Shown here in pieces: positions 9,646 through 17,657 of a DNA stretch of 64,000 nucleotides. A program made the translations under genes and the position numbers. The notes beneath the pieces are model-generated. The model ran no database searches. It worked only from the letters and a program-made list of their open reading frames with translations, and was not told the origin of the DNA. The stretch is from Xylophilus sp. GW821-FHT01B05. Its GTDB lineage: Bacteria > Pseudomonadota > Gammaproteobacteria > Burkholderiales > Burkholderiaceae_C. Location of the stretch: positions 3,596,001-3,660,000 of the forward strand of contig CP152408.1 of the NCBI GenBank assembly GCA_038961845.1, in the 5' to 3' direction. The number at the start of each line of letters is the position of its first letter. The first letter of the stretch is position 1.

Positions 9646-10716
9646 ATGGCCCAGGGCATGCCGGCAACACCACCCGAAGGACCCGACACCAGCCCGCGCG
9701 GCGTGCGGCTTGCCAGCTACCTGCTGATGGGCGGCACGCTGCTGCTGGTCATGTGGCAGGGCCTGCTGCCGGGGCTGCTGTGCGTCTGCATTGGCTTTTT
9801 GTCTACCCGCTGGCTGGCGCGCGCGCTGGGCCGGCTGCCGTCCTGGCGCCGCGCCGGTGCGGCCAAGGATGGGCCGTCCCCGCTGTGGCAGACCGTTGCG
9901 GCGGTGCTGGTGGCGGTGGCGCCGCTGCTGATGCTGAGCGCGGCGCTGTCGCAGTCGCGCACCTTCATCCTGCATGCGCCCGAGCAGTACCGCGAGCTGC
10001 TGGACCACACCGCGCGCACCGTGCTGGAGCTGCGGCTCAAGCTGCCGGCCGAGATCGGCGTGCACCTGCCCGACGGCGCCGACGACCTGCAGCGCATCGT
10101 CGCCAACCACCTGCGCGCCCAGGCCGGTGCGCTGACCACGGCCGGGCGCGCTTGGCTGCATGCGCTGCTGCTGGCCTATGTCGGCCTGCTGGTGGGCGTG
10201 CTGGCCGGCTACGCGCAGGCGCCCGCCGGCCGCCAGCCGCTGGCCCGCTCCATGCACCGGCGCATCGTCCTGTTTGGCGATGCCTTTGGCCAGATCGTGG
10301 CCGCGCAGTTCTGGATTGCCGCCTTCAACGCGGTGCTGACCGCCATCTTTCTGTTCGTGCTGCTGCCGCTGTGGAACGTGCACCTGCCCTACACCCCGGC
10401 GCTGGTGACCCTGACCTTCATCGCCGGGCTGGTGCCCATCGTCGGCAACCTGCTGTGCAACGCGGTGATCACGGTGGTCGGGCTGTCGGTGTCGCCGGCG
10501 ACGGCGCTGGCCTGCCTGGTGTTCTTGATCGTGATCCACAAGGCTGAATACCTGATCAACGCCAAGGTTGTCGGCCAGCGCACGCACATGGCGGTGTGGG
10601 AGCTGCTGGCGGTGATGTTCGTGGCCGAAGCGGTGTTTGGCCCGGCCGGGCTGGTGGCCGCACCGCTCTACTACGCCTACCTGAAGAAAGAACTGGAAGC
10701 CGCGCGGCTTGTATAG
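9646..10716 (+). CDS. AI-2E/PerM family transporter
   Basis: Integral membrane protein of the AI-2E transporter (formerly UPF0118/PerM) family, 356 aa. Hydrophobic segments occur near residues 20-50, 85-105, 165-185 and in a cluster at 220-320. The typical C-terminal signature region LVTLTFIAGLVPIVGNLLCN and YLINAKVVGQRTHM is present. Family members export quorum-sensing or other small molecules or act as antiporters, so the substrate here is unknown. The start 8 nt after purM suggests cotranscription, an arrangement common in betaproteobacteria. Confidence 0.82.
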   Translation: MAQGMPATPPEGPDTSPRGVRLASYLLMGGTLLLVMWQGLLPGLLCVCIGFLSTRWLARALGRLPSWRRAGAAKDGPSPLWQTVAAVLVAVAPLLMLSAALSQSRTFILHAPEQYRELLDHTARTVLELRLKLPAEIGVHLPDGADDLQRIVANHLRAQAGALTTAGRAWLHALLLAYVGLLVGVLAGYAQAPAGRQPLARSMHRRIVLFGDAFGQIVAAQFWIAAFNAVLTAIFLFVLLPLWNVHLPYTPALVTLTFIAGLVPIVGNLLCNAVITVVGLSVSPATALACLVFLIVIHKAEYLINAKVVGQRTHMAVWELLAVMFVAEAVFGPAGLVAAPLYYAYLKKELEAARLV

Positions 10717-10841
10717 CGGCTCACATAGCGGCGTGGCGAATAATGTCCTGAAATGATCGATTCTGGTCTTTTCAAGCGTGGCATGCCCAGGCGGCATCTG
10801 GACAATGAAGACCTTCACCCCCAGGAGAAAAAGGTCCGAAA

Positions 10842-11399
10842 ATGACAACAGCTTTGCTCGTTATCGATGTCCAGGAATCGTTCCGCCACCGCCCCTTCTT
10901 CCATGAACGCGAGCTGCCCGCCTACCTGGCGGCGCAAAACGCGCTGATCGCCGGCTGGACCGAGCGCAAGTGGCCCATCGTGCGGGTCTTCCACCAGGGC
11001 GGCCCGGATACGTCGGACAACCCGTTTTCTGCCGCCTCCGGCCATATCCGCCCGCTGGAAGGCCTGGCCGCTTTTGATGCCGCCGCCACCTTCACCAAAA
11101 ACCGCCACAGCGCGCTGGTCGGCACTGGGCTGGACACGTGGCTGACGCAGCAGGGCATCACCCGGCTGGTGATCAGCGGCATCCGCACCGAGCAATGCTG
11201 CGAGACCACCGCCCGCCACGCCTCTGACCTGGACTGGCAGGTCGACTACGTGCCCGAAGCCACGCTGACCTGGGACATGGTCCAGCCGGGTGGCCAGCCG
11301 CTGACCAGCGCCGACATCAAGGCCCGCACCGTCACCGTGCTGGCCGAGCGCTTTGCCACCATTTGCAGCGTGCCGCAGGCGCTGGAACGGGCCGCATAG
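10842..11399 (+). CDS. Isochorismatase-superfamily cysteine hydrolase
   Basis: Small (185 aa) alpha/beta hydrolase of the isochorismatase/nicotinamidase fold. The D-K-C triad is visible: Asp in LLVIDVQESF (about residue 9), Lys in TFTKNRHSALVGT and the nucleophile Cys in ISGIRTEQCCETTARHA (about residue 120). The substrate cannot be assigned. A strong ribosome-binding stretch AGGAGAAAAAGG precedes the ATG. The next gene, a GlxA-type regulator, starts two nt after the stop, so the two form an operon; such pairs often link a regulator to an amide or nitrile hydrolase, which is inference only. Confidence 0.82.
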   Translation: MTTALLVIDVQESFRHRPFFHERELPAYLAAQNALIAGWTERKWPIVRVFHQGGPDTSDNPFSAASGHIRPLEGLAAFDAAATFTKNRHSALVGTGLDTWLTQQGITRLVISGIRTEQCCETTARHASDLDWQVDYVPEATLTWDMVQPGGQPLTSADIKARTVTVLAERFATICSVPQALERAA

Positions 11400-11401
11400 G
11401 C

Positions 11402-12385
11402 ATGGCGGCAGTGGCCCCGATCCGCGTCGTCTTCGTGCTCCAGGCCCACAGCCTGGTGCTCGACTGGGCCGGCCCGGCGGAGGCGCTGCGCATTGCCAAC
11501 CAGTTGCTGCTCGCCGCCGGCCAGCCCGAGCGTTTCGTGCTGGAATTTGCCGGGCCCAGCCCACAGGCCATGGGCTCGGTTGGCGTGGCCATCAGCGGCC
11601 TGGCGCCGCTGCCCACGCAGTGGAGCGGCCCGGCCTGGGTGGTGCTGGTCGGCCTGCCGGGCAGCACCATCCGGGTCGACGACGAGGCCTCGCGCACGCT
11701 GCTGCACTGGCTGCGCGGCCTGCGCCTGGCGCGCGGCAAGCTGGAGCTGGTCACCATCTGCGCGGGCTCGTTGATCGCCGCCCACGCCGGCCTGCTGGCC
11801 GGGCGCCGCGCCACCACGCACCACCAGCACCTCGACGAGCTGCAGCAGGTAGCACCGCGCTGCGACGTGGTGCACAACCGGGTCTTCGTGGTCGATCCGC
11901 CGCTCTACAGCAGCGCTGGGGTCACCGCCGGCATCGATCTGGTGCTGCACCGTATCGCCGAGACCTGCGGCCCGGCGCTGGCGGCCCAGGTGGCGCAAAC
12001 CATGGTGGTGGCGCTGCGGCGCGGCCCGCACGACCCGGAGCTGTCGCCCTTTCTGGCCTGGCGCAACCACCTGCACGCCGGCCTGCACCGGGTGCAAGAC
12101 ACGGTCGGCGAGCGCCTGCAAGACAACTGGACGGTGTCGCGCATGGCCACGCTGGCCAACACCTCGTCGCGCCACCTCGCGCGGCTGTTTCTGCTGCACG
12201 CCGGCATCGCGCCCCTGACCTGGCTGCGCCGGCTGCGGCTGGCCACGGCCCAGCAGGCACTGAAGGCCGGCGCCAGCGTGACGCGGGCGGCGGAGTTATC
12301 GGGATTTGCGTCAGATCTGCAACTGCGGCGCGCCTGGCGGCAGTTTGGGCTGCCGGGGACGCCGTCAGATCCCCAACGCAGCTAG
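11402..12385 (+). CDS. GlxA-type transcriptional regulator (DJ-1/PfpI domain plus AraC HTH)
   Basis: 327-aa regulator with an N-terminal class I glutamine-amidotransferase-like (DJ-1/PfpI) domain, with the Cys elbow in VTICAGSLIAAHAGLLAGR and the following HHQHLDEL. The C-terminal AraC double helix-turn-helix runs from DNWTVSRMATLANTSSRHLA to SVTRAAELSGFASDLQLRRA. Such proteins respond to amines or quaternary ammonium compounds in some bacteria; the ligand here is unknown. The start is ATG 11402, two nt after the upstream hydrolase. An in-frame start 13 codons upstream inside that gene is less likely. The gene is convergent with sirB1 across a family A repeat. Confidence 0.85.
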   Translation: MAAVAPIRVVFVLQAHSLVLDWAGPAEALRIANQLLLAAGQPERFVLEFAGPSPQAMGSVGVAISGLAPLPTQWSGPAWVVLVGLPGSTIRVDDEASRTLLHWLRGLRLARGKLELVTICAGSLIAAHAGLLAGRRATTHHQHLDELQQVAPRCDVVHNRVFVVDPPLYSSAGVTAGIDLVLHRIAETCGPALAAQVAQTMVVALRRGPHDPELSPFLAWRNHLHAGLHRVQDTVGERLQDNWTVSRMATLANTSSRHLARLFLLHAGIAPLTWLRRLRLATAQQALKAGASVTRAAELSGFASDLQLRRAWRQFGLPGTPSDPQRS

Positions 12386-12401
12386 CCGCCGCTTACCTCT
12401 G

Positions 12402-12515
12402 AAGGCCGCGGAGCAGGCCATGCGCAAACATCCGCGGAACCGGCTTTGCCGGGTCGCAGGATGTGCCCCCTGCAAGGGGGTTGGCGAAGACACGAAGCGC
12501 GAAGCCTGGGGGTGT
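12402..12515 (-). repeat. Family A gene-end repeat docked to the sirB1 stop
   Basis: Reading on the minus strand, the sirB1 stop TAG is followed by 3 nt and then CACCCCCAGGCTTCGCGC, the G/C hairpin CCCCCTTGCAGGGGG, and a second hairpin with arms ACATCC/GGATGT (outer), GCG/CGC (middle) and CCGGC/GCCGG (inner). A further tail, AGGCCGCGGAGCAGGCC in plus-strand sense, is shared with the copy at 53763. The element fills the gap between convergent glxA-like and sirB1 genes. Confidence 0.85.
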
Positions 12516-12517
12516 AC

Positions 12518-13369
12518 CTAATGCAAGGCGCGACGCAACTGTGCGAGGCGCTCTTCGATGCTGTCTATGTCCAGAGCTTCTTCGGCATTGGCCAAGTAAG
12601 CCTCCAGATCGACCACAGCCTCCAGCGTGCGCCCCTGCTCGGCCAGCGCCAATCCGCGGTCGCGGTACTCGACCCAGGCGGCAGGCAGCAGCACCACCAG
12701 CCGGTCTTGCACCGCGATCAGCCGCACCCAGTCCTGCTGGGCGCGGTGGATTTCCTTCAGGTTGCGCAGCATGCGCGTGAGGATCTCGCGCGGCGTGGCG
12801 GCCTGCAGGTACAGGCCCAGCGGCACGTCGTAGTCGTCCACCAGGCCGCTGCGGCGCTTGTAGGGCTCCAGGCGCTCGGACAGCTCCTCGCGCGAGAGCG
12901 AATGGCCGTTGAACGGATCCAGCACCACCTGGCCCTTGGGCAGGTTGATCTTGACCATGAAATGGCCAGGGAAGCTCACCCCGCGCACATGCAGCGCCAG
13001 GCCCTGGGCCAGCTCCATCCAGAGCACGGCCAGCGATATCGGAATGCCGCGGCGCGTGCGCAGCACGGCGTTGAGGTAGCTGTTGTCGGGGTCGTAGTAG
13101 TCGTTGACGTTGCCGCCAAAGCCCAGCTCGGAGAAGAAGAACTGGTTCAGCACCCGCAGCCGCTGCAGCGCCGGCGCGTCGGCCGGCAGGCGGCGCTTGA
13201 CGCGTGCCAGCAACTGATCCACGTCGCCCAGCACCTGCTGGATGTCCAGCTCGGGGTATTCGTCCTGCGCCAGGCTGGTGGCGGCTTCCAGCAGGGGAAG
13301 TTCATCGTCGTTCTGGACCAGCGCGGCGAAGTACTCAAGCGGCGTCGGCGCGGAAAAGCGTATATCCAT
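12518..13369 (-). CDS. SirB1 family protein (transglutaminase-like core plus C-terminal TPR-like region)
   Basis: 283-aa member of the SirB1 family. It has a transglutaminase-like core with LRTRRGIPISLAVLWMELA, VSFPGHFMVKI and VVLDPFNGHSLSREE, followed by a helical tail (RAQQDWVRLIAVQDRLVVL to SIEERLAQLR) that resembles TPR helices. The biochemical role of the family is not established. Start 13369 (MDIRFSAPTPLEYF) is chosen because it begins at the conserved N-terminus; a GTG at 13420 would add 17 residues and sit 3 nt after the murJ stop. It follows murJ in the same direction and is probably cotranscribed with it. Confidence 0.8.
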   Translation of the reverse strand: MDIRFSAPTPLEYFAALVQNDDELPLLEAATSLAQDEYPELDIQQVLGDVDQLLARVKRRLPADAPALQRLRVLNQFFFSELGFGGNVNDYYDPDNSYLNAVLRTRRGIPISLAVLWMELAQGLALHVRGVSFPGHFMVKINLPKGQVVLDPFNGHSLSREELSERLEPYKRRSGLVDDYDVPLGLYLQAATPREILTRMLRNLKEIHRAQQDWVRLIAVQDRLVVLLPAAWVEYRDRGLALAEQGRTLEAVVDLEAYLANAEEALDIDSIEERLAQLRRALH

Positions 13370-13423
13370 GGAACATTCTGGCGGCGCCCCCGCGGCCCCG
13401 TCAAGCGAGGCCTCGGGCACGTT

Positions 13424-14989
13424 CTAACGCCGCAACATCTGCCGCAGGTTCACCCCCGCCGCCCATGCCGCCCCCAGGTAGAGCACGGCACTGGCCGCGA
13501 TCACGCCGGCCAGCAAACCCGCGCGCTGCAAGGAGGCCTCGCGCATGCCGATCCAGTCGAAGTGGGTAGACATCCACACCAAGAACACCGTCAGCAACGC
13601 GCTGGCCGCCAGCACCTGCATCAAGAACAGGCCCCAGCCGCGCAGCGGCCGGAAACTGCCGCGCCGGATCAGCCCGATCAGCAGCCACAGCGCATTGACC
13701 ATGGCGCCAATGCCGATCGACAGCGTCAGCGCCGCGTGCTGCAGCAGCGGCACCAGGAAGTAGTTGAGCACCTGGGTCAGCACCAGCACACAGACCGCAA
13801 TCTGCATCGGCGTGCGCATGTCGTGCTTGGCGTAGAAACCCGGCGCCAGCACCTTGATCGCCACCAGGCCCAGCAGGCCCACGCCGTAACCCATCAGGGC
13901 TACCGTGGTCTGCTGCACGTCGCGGTCGGTGAAGGCGCCGTGGTGGAACAGCACCGCCACCAGCGGCCGGGCAAACACCAGCAGCGCCACCACGCAGGGC
14001 ACCGACAGCAGCACCACCAGGCGCAGGCCCCAGTCGAGCATGGCCGAGTAGCGCTCATCGTCCTTGGCGGCGCGCGCGGCGGCCAGTTGCGGCATCAGCA
14101 CCACGCCCAGGGCCACGCCCAGCATGGCGGTGGGGAATTCCATCAGCCGGTCGGCGTAGACGATCCAGCTCACGCTGCCAGAGGCCAGATGCGAGGCGAT
14201 CTGCGTGTTGATCAGCAGCGACAGCTGGGCCACGCTCACGCCCAGCAGCGCCGGCAGCATCAGCCGCGCCACGCGCCGCGTGGTGGGGTCGGCCCAGGCT
14301 GCGCGCACCGCCGCCAGGCTCACGCCGATGCGCGGCAGCAGCCCCAGGCGCAGCATGGCCGGCAGCTGCAGGGCCAGTTGCAGCACGCCGCCCAGCATCA
14401 CGCCCAGGCACTGCGCATAGATGGGCTCCAGGCCGTAGCGCGCAAACAAGGGCGCGCCCCAGACAAGGGACAGGATCAGGGTCACGTTGAGCAGCACCGG
14501 CGTGGCCGCCGGCACGGCAAAGCGGCGCCAGGTATTGAGCACGCCACCGGCCAGCGCCACCATCGACATGAAACCGATGTAGGGGAACATCCAGCGCGTC
14601 ATGACCACGGCTGCGTCGTAGCCGTGCGGCGTGCGCTCCAGGCCACTGGCCATGGCCCAGACCATGAACGGCGCACCGATCACGCCGGCAATGCACAGCA
14701 GCACCAGCACCCAGGCCAGCAAAGTGGCGACATGATCGATCAGCGCCTTGGCGCCCTCGTCGCCATGCTCCGTCCGGGTGGCGGCCAGCACCGGCACAAA
14801 GGCCTGGCTGAAAGCCCCCTCGCCAAACACGCGGCGAAACAGGTTGGGAATGCGGAAGGCGACGTTGAAAGCATCGGTCAGCGGGCTCACCCCAAAAACC
14901 GAGGCCATGAGCAGTTCGCGAACCAGGCCGGTAACGCGCGAAGCGAGCGTCAACAGCGAGACGGTGGAGGCGGCTTTAAACAATGACAC
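13424..14989 (-). CDS. murJ: Lipid II flippase MurJ (MviN)
   Basis: Translocates the peptidoglycan precursor lipid II across the inner membrane. The 521-aa protein has the family length and begins MSLFKAASTVSLLTLASRVT, followed by GLVRELLMASVFG and SPLTDAFNVAFRIPNLFRRV, which hold the conserved Arg residues of TM1-TM2. Around 13-14 hydrophobic segments continue to the C-terminus, ending with a VNLRQMLRR tail. It is an essential-gene family. It is divergent from rpsT, with a stand-alone family A repeat in the shared 210-bp region, and precedes the sirB1 homologue. Confidence 0.95.
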   Translation of the reverse strand: MSLFKAASTVSLLTLASRVTGLVRELLMASVFGVSPLTDAFNVAFRIPNLFRRVFGEGAFSQAFVPVLAATRTEHGDEGAKALIDHVATLLAWVLVLLCIAGVIGAPFMVWAMASGLERTPHGYDAAVVMTRWMFPYIGFMSMVALAGGVLNTWRRFAVPAATPVLLNVTLILSLVWGAPLFARYGLEPIYAQCLGVMLGGVLQLALQLPAMLRLGLLPRIGVSLAAVRAAWADPTTRRVARLMLPALLGVSVAQLSLLINTQIASHLASGSVSWIVYADRLMEFPTAMLGVALGVVLMPQLAAARAAKDDERYSAMLDWGLRLVVLLSVPCVVALLVFARPLVAVLFHHGAFTDRDVQQTTVALMGYGVGLLGLVAIKVLAPGFYAKHDMRTPMQIAVCVLVLTQVLNYFLVPLLQHAALTLSIGIGAMVNALWLLIGLIRRGSFRPLRGWGLFLMQVLAASALLTVFLVWMSTHFDWIGMREASLQRAGLLAGVIAASAVLYLGAAWAAGVNLRQMLRR

Positions 14990-15051
14990 GGCGCCGAGTG
15001 TAGGGGGCTTGCGAGGCTCACTCAGTTACCAATCACCTCGGCCTGGCACTG

Positions 15052-15150
15052 CGCAGGATGCCGCAGATCCGGCTCCGCCGGTCTGCTGGCATCGCCCCCT
15101 GCAAGGGGGTGTCCGAACCACACGAAGTGGGAAGGCTGGGGGGTTTGCTA
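15052..15150 (-). repeat. Family A repeat, stand-alone copy between murJ and rpsT
   Basis: Minus-strand reading: TAG, 4 nt, CCCCCCAGCCTTCCC, the hairpin CCCCCTTGCAGGGGG, then a nearly continuous stem with arms GATGCC/GGCATC, GCAG/CTGC and CCGGC/GCCGG. The outer and middle arms differ from other copies on both sides, keeping pairing. It lies 5' to both divergent genes, so no recognisable gene ends at its head. The remaining bases of the 210-bp murJ-rpsT gap hold the rpsT promoter and leader. Confidence 0.8.
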
Positions 15151-15154
15151 GAAT
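15149..15154 (+). promoter_or_regulatory. Candidate extended -10 promoter element of rpsT
   Basis: TTTGCTAGAAT gives a TGn-extended -10 hexamer TAGAAT 45 nt before the rpsT start. No good -35 is visible because the upstream bases belong to the family A repeat. TAAGGAATCGAATC provides the ribosome-binding site. Confidence 0.4.
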
Positions 15155-15199
15155 CATGGGCTTTGCTGCAACATCCTCAGACATCTAAGGAATCGAATC

Positions 15200-15505
15200 A
15201 TGGCAACCAAGCCGAAGAAAAAGAACCCCCGTCTCGCGTCGGGCCGTAAACGCGTCCGCCAGGACACCAAGCTCAACGCAGCGAACACCTCGCTGCGTTC
15301 CAAGTACCGCACCGCGGTGAAGAACGTCGAGAAGGCAGTTGCTGCCGGCGACAAGACCAAGGCCGCCGAAGCCTTCGCCCGCGCCCAGAGCGTGGTCGAT
15401 ACCGTGGCCGACAAGGGCATCTTCCACAAGAACAAGGCCTCCCGCGACAAGAGCCGCCTGGCCGCCAAGGTCAAGGCTCTCGCCACCGCCCCGGCTGCCG
15501 CTTAA
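15200..15505 (+). CDS. rpsT: 30S ribosomal protein S20
   Basis: Primary 16S rRNA-binding protein of the small subunit. The 101-aa, Lys/Arg/Ala-rich protein starts [20 protein letters not shown] and contains the S20 signature [15 protein letters not shown] and [21 protein letters not shown]. It is slightly longer than the ~87-aa E. coli protein because of N- and C-terminal extensions, as usual in this group. It is monocistronic: its own promoter region lies upstream and a strong terminator 91 nt downstream. Divergent from murJ. Confidence 0.97.
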   Translation: MATKPKKKNPRLASGRKRVRQDTKLNAANTSLRSKYRTAVKNVEKAVAAGDKTKAAEAFARAQSVVDTVADKGIFHKNKASRDKSRLAAKVKALATAPAAA

Positions 15506-15595
15506 TCGGCAGTCTCACCGCCTGAATCTTTCAGGCACAGCCCGGACGGGCTTCCCGTCCGCCGTTTGTAACGGGTGCGCTGCAGCAAAGCAAAG

Positions 15596-15617
15596 AACCG
15601 CCTTCGGGCGGTTTTTT
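15596..15617 (+). terminator. Bidirectional intrinsic terminator after rpsT
   Basis: A 7-bp stem AACCGCC/GGCGGTT with a TTCG loop is followed by a T-run on the plus strand and preceded by an A-run, so it can serve rpsT and the convergent helicase gene (stop at 15635). A second GC stem (CGGACGGG/CCCGTCCG, about 15543-15561) precedes it. Confidence 0.85.
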
Positions 15618-15634
15618 GTTGCCCGTCGTTATTT

Positions 15635-17632
15635 TTACCCGGATTTTTTAAAGCCCATGCGCTGCACAAACTCGCTGGGCTGCGCTGCCGAAGCAAACAG
15701 GCCCAGGGCCAGGCGCGCACGGGTGATGGCGACGTAGAAGAGGTTCTCCTCGTCCGCCGGCCGGCCTTCGGCGTCGGGGAATTCGCCCTGCTGCAAGAAG
15801 GGCAGCAGCACGTGGTCGAACTCCAGCCCCTTGACGTCGGCCGCGCTGGCCACGGTCAACGGCGTGTTCTTGCGCAGCGTGGCCAGGCGCATTTCCGTCT
15901 CGTTCAGGCGATGGAAGAAGGCCGGGGCGCTGTCAAAGCGCGCCGCCAGATGGCGCAGCCCCTCGATATTGCGCAGCGCGGCCACGCGGCGCTGCGGTTG
16001 CACCAGCACCTGGGACACGAACCAGGGCATGTCCAGCGCCGCCAGGAAGCGATCGAACAGCTCCGGGCCACCCTCCCCTTGCGCCACGGCGATGGCCGCC
16101 CGCAAGCGCCGCGCAGCGCCGGCGTCGGCCGTGCGCAGCACGTGGTTGTCCAGGAAGGCCGACAGGTTCTCGCTGTTGTCGCGGAAATGGCGGATGGCCG
16201 TGGCCAGCAGTGCCGCCTGCGACTGGTCGGCCTGCGCCGGGTCTTCGTCAAAGCGGGTGCCGCAGAAGAACACAAAGGCCTCGACCATGCGCCCCAGGGT
16301 TTCGGGGTTGCGCAGGCTGTCGAAGTCCCGCGTGGCAATGGTCAGCAGGCCGCGCACCAACAGCACTTCGGGGCGCTGCAGGTAGCTCTCAAAACCGCTG
16401 ATGCGGTAAGGCAGCCCGGCATCGACCAGCGCGTTCTCCAGCAGGATGGACTGGTGCTCGTGCCGCAGCAAAATCGCCATGCCGGCCAGGTTGCGCCGGC
16501 CCTTGCGAAAGGCCTGGATGGCATCGACCACCTGCGCCACGCAGTCTTCCTCGTCCTGGTAGGCGCGCACCTCCAGCGTGGTGGCATGGGTGCCGGCCGA
16601 GCTGATCTTCTGCCCGGTAAAGCGGCCGGCGCGCCGGGCCAGGTTGTCGTCAAAGCGAAAGCTGCTGCTGAGCCGGTAGGCCGCGACGCGGCGCCCGGTG
16701 TCTTCGGGAATGCGCCCGCGCAGAAAGGCCGGGTCGGCGCCCATGGCCGAATGGATCACCTGGTGCACGTCGCCCACGCCGCAGAACGACACCGCCTCTG
16801 GCTGCAGCAGGCGCCGCAGGATGGCGTACATGGCCTCGTTCATGTCGTGCATTTCGTCCACCAGCAGCAGGCGCAGGCGCTGCGGCCAGGCGGCGGGATA
16901 GGCGTCGGCCAGGCCCTCTTCCTCGGCCCGCAGGTGGCGCGCCAGGTCGTAGCTGGCGTCACCCGGGCCACGGAAGGCCGGGTGGTCTGGATGGGCGCCG
17001 CGCCGCACGCGCTCGTAGGCATGCAGCACCCGCAGCAGGGTGTAGTCCTGGCCTAGCTGCTCGGCGTGGTGGGGCGCCAGCGCGCCTTCCAGGCCTTCTC
17101 GCTCCAGCCGCAGCGTGCCCTTGAGCCACAGCATGCGCTCCAGAAACTCCGCGACAAAGCCGGTGTCACCCAGGGACGGAAACAGCAGCGCATCGCGCCA
17201 GCGGTCTTCCTGCCGGTCTTGCATCCAGTCGATGCCCTCCCAGACATAAGGCTTGAGCTGCTCGGCCTGGCGCAGCAGCGGCACGGCGGCGCCTTCGATA
17301 CCGCGCAGCACCGAGGCGGCGAAGTTCTCGAAAGTAGCGATGCGAAAGGACTGCGCCACTGGCTGCGGCACCTCGATGCGGCGCAGCGCCTGCTGCATGG
17401 CCACGCAGGCGGCGTCGGTAGCCGTCAGCACCAGGCAGCTGGCGGGCGCCGCGCCGCGCCGCCAGGCCTCGGCCAGGCGCAGAGCCAGGGTGGTGGTTTT
17501 GGCGGCGCCGGCGTGGGCTTCCACCAGCACGGTGGGTTGCAGGGCGGTCTGGATCGCTTGCTGCTCGTCCGTGGGCACCAGAGTGCCGGGTGGCGGCACG
17601 AACAAGGGGGCGGTATGGGCGATTTCGCTCAC
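15635..17632 (-). CDS. UvrD/Rep-like superfamily 1 helicase
   Basis: 665-aa SF1 ATPase related to UvrD. Motif I is EAHAGAAKTTTLALRLAEAW (about residues 38-57), the Q-motif region is PTDEQQAIQTAL, Walker B is LLLVDEMHDMNEAMY, motif IV is MAILLRHEHQSILLENAL, motif V is VASAADVKGLEFDHVLLP and motif VI is ENLFYVAITRARLALGL. Motif I has Ala-Ala where the usual GxGKT has Gly-x, but the catalytic Lys-Thr remains. It is shorter than UvrD (about 720 aa), and the 2B-type insert is reduced. The cellular role is unassigned. It follows the DUF3579 gene after 25 nt and is probably cotranscribed with it. Confidence 0.85.
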   Translation of the reverse strand: MSEIAHTAPLFVPPPGTLVPTDEQQAIQTALQPTVLVEAHAGAAKTTTLALRLAEAWRRGAAPASCLVLTATDAACVAMQQALRRIEVPQPVAQSFRIATFENFAASVLRGIEGAAVPLLRQAEQLKPYVWEGIDWMQDRQEDRWRDALLFPSLGDTGFVAEFLERMLWLKGTLRLEREGLEGALAPHHAEQLGQDYTLLRVLHAYERVRRGAHPDHPAFRGPGDASYDLARHLRAEEEGLADAYPAAWPQRLRLLLVDEMHDMNEAMYAILRRLLQPEAVSFCGVGDVHQVIHSAMGADPAFLRGRIPEDTGRRVAAYRLSSSFRFDDNLARRAGRFTGQKISSAGTHATTLEVRAYQDEEDCVAQVVDAIQAFRKGRRNLAGMAILLRHEHQSILLENALVDAGLPYRISGFESYLQRPEVLLVRGLLTIATRDFDSLRNPETLGRMVEAFVFFCGTRFDEDPAQADQSQAALLATAIRHFRDNSENLSAFLDNHVLRTADAGAARRLRAAIAVAQGEGGPELFDRFLAALDMPWFVSQVLVQPQRRVAALRNIEGLRHLAARFDSAPAFFHRLNETEMRLATLRKNTPLTVASAADVKGLEFDHVLLPFLQQGEFPDAEGRPADEENLFYVAITRARLALGLFASAAQPSEFVQRMGFKKSG

Positions 17633-17657
17633 GGCGGGGCCCCTGACAAGGGCCGCG

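Noticed and set aside
12446..14986. 846-codon plus-strand frame opposite sirB1 and murJ
   Set aside because: Antisense shadow; its His/Gln-rich product is typical of reverse-complemented GC-rich coding sequence.
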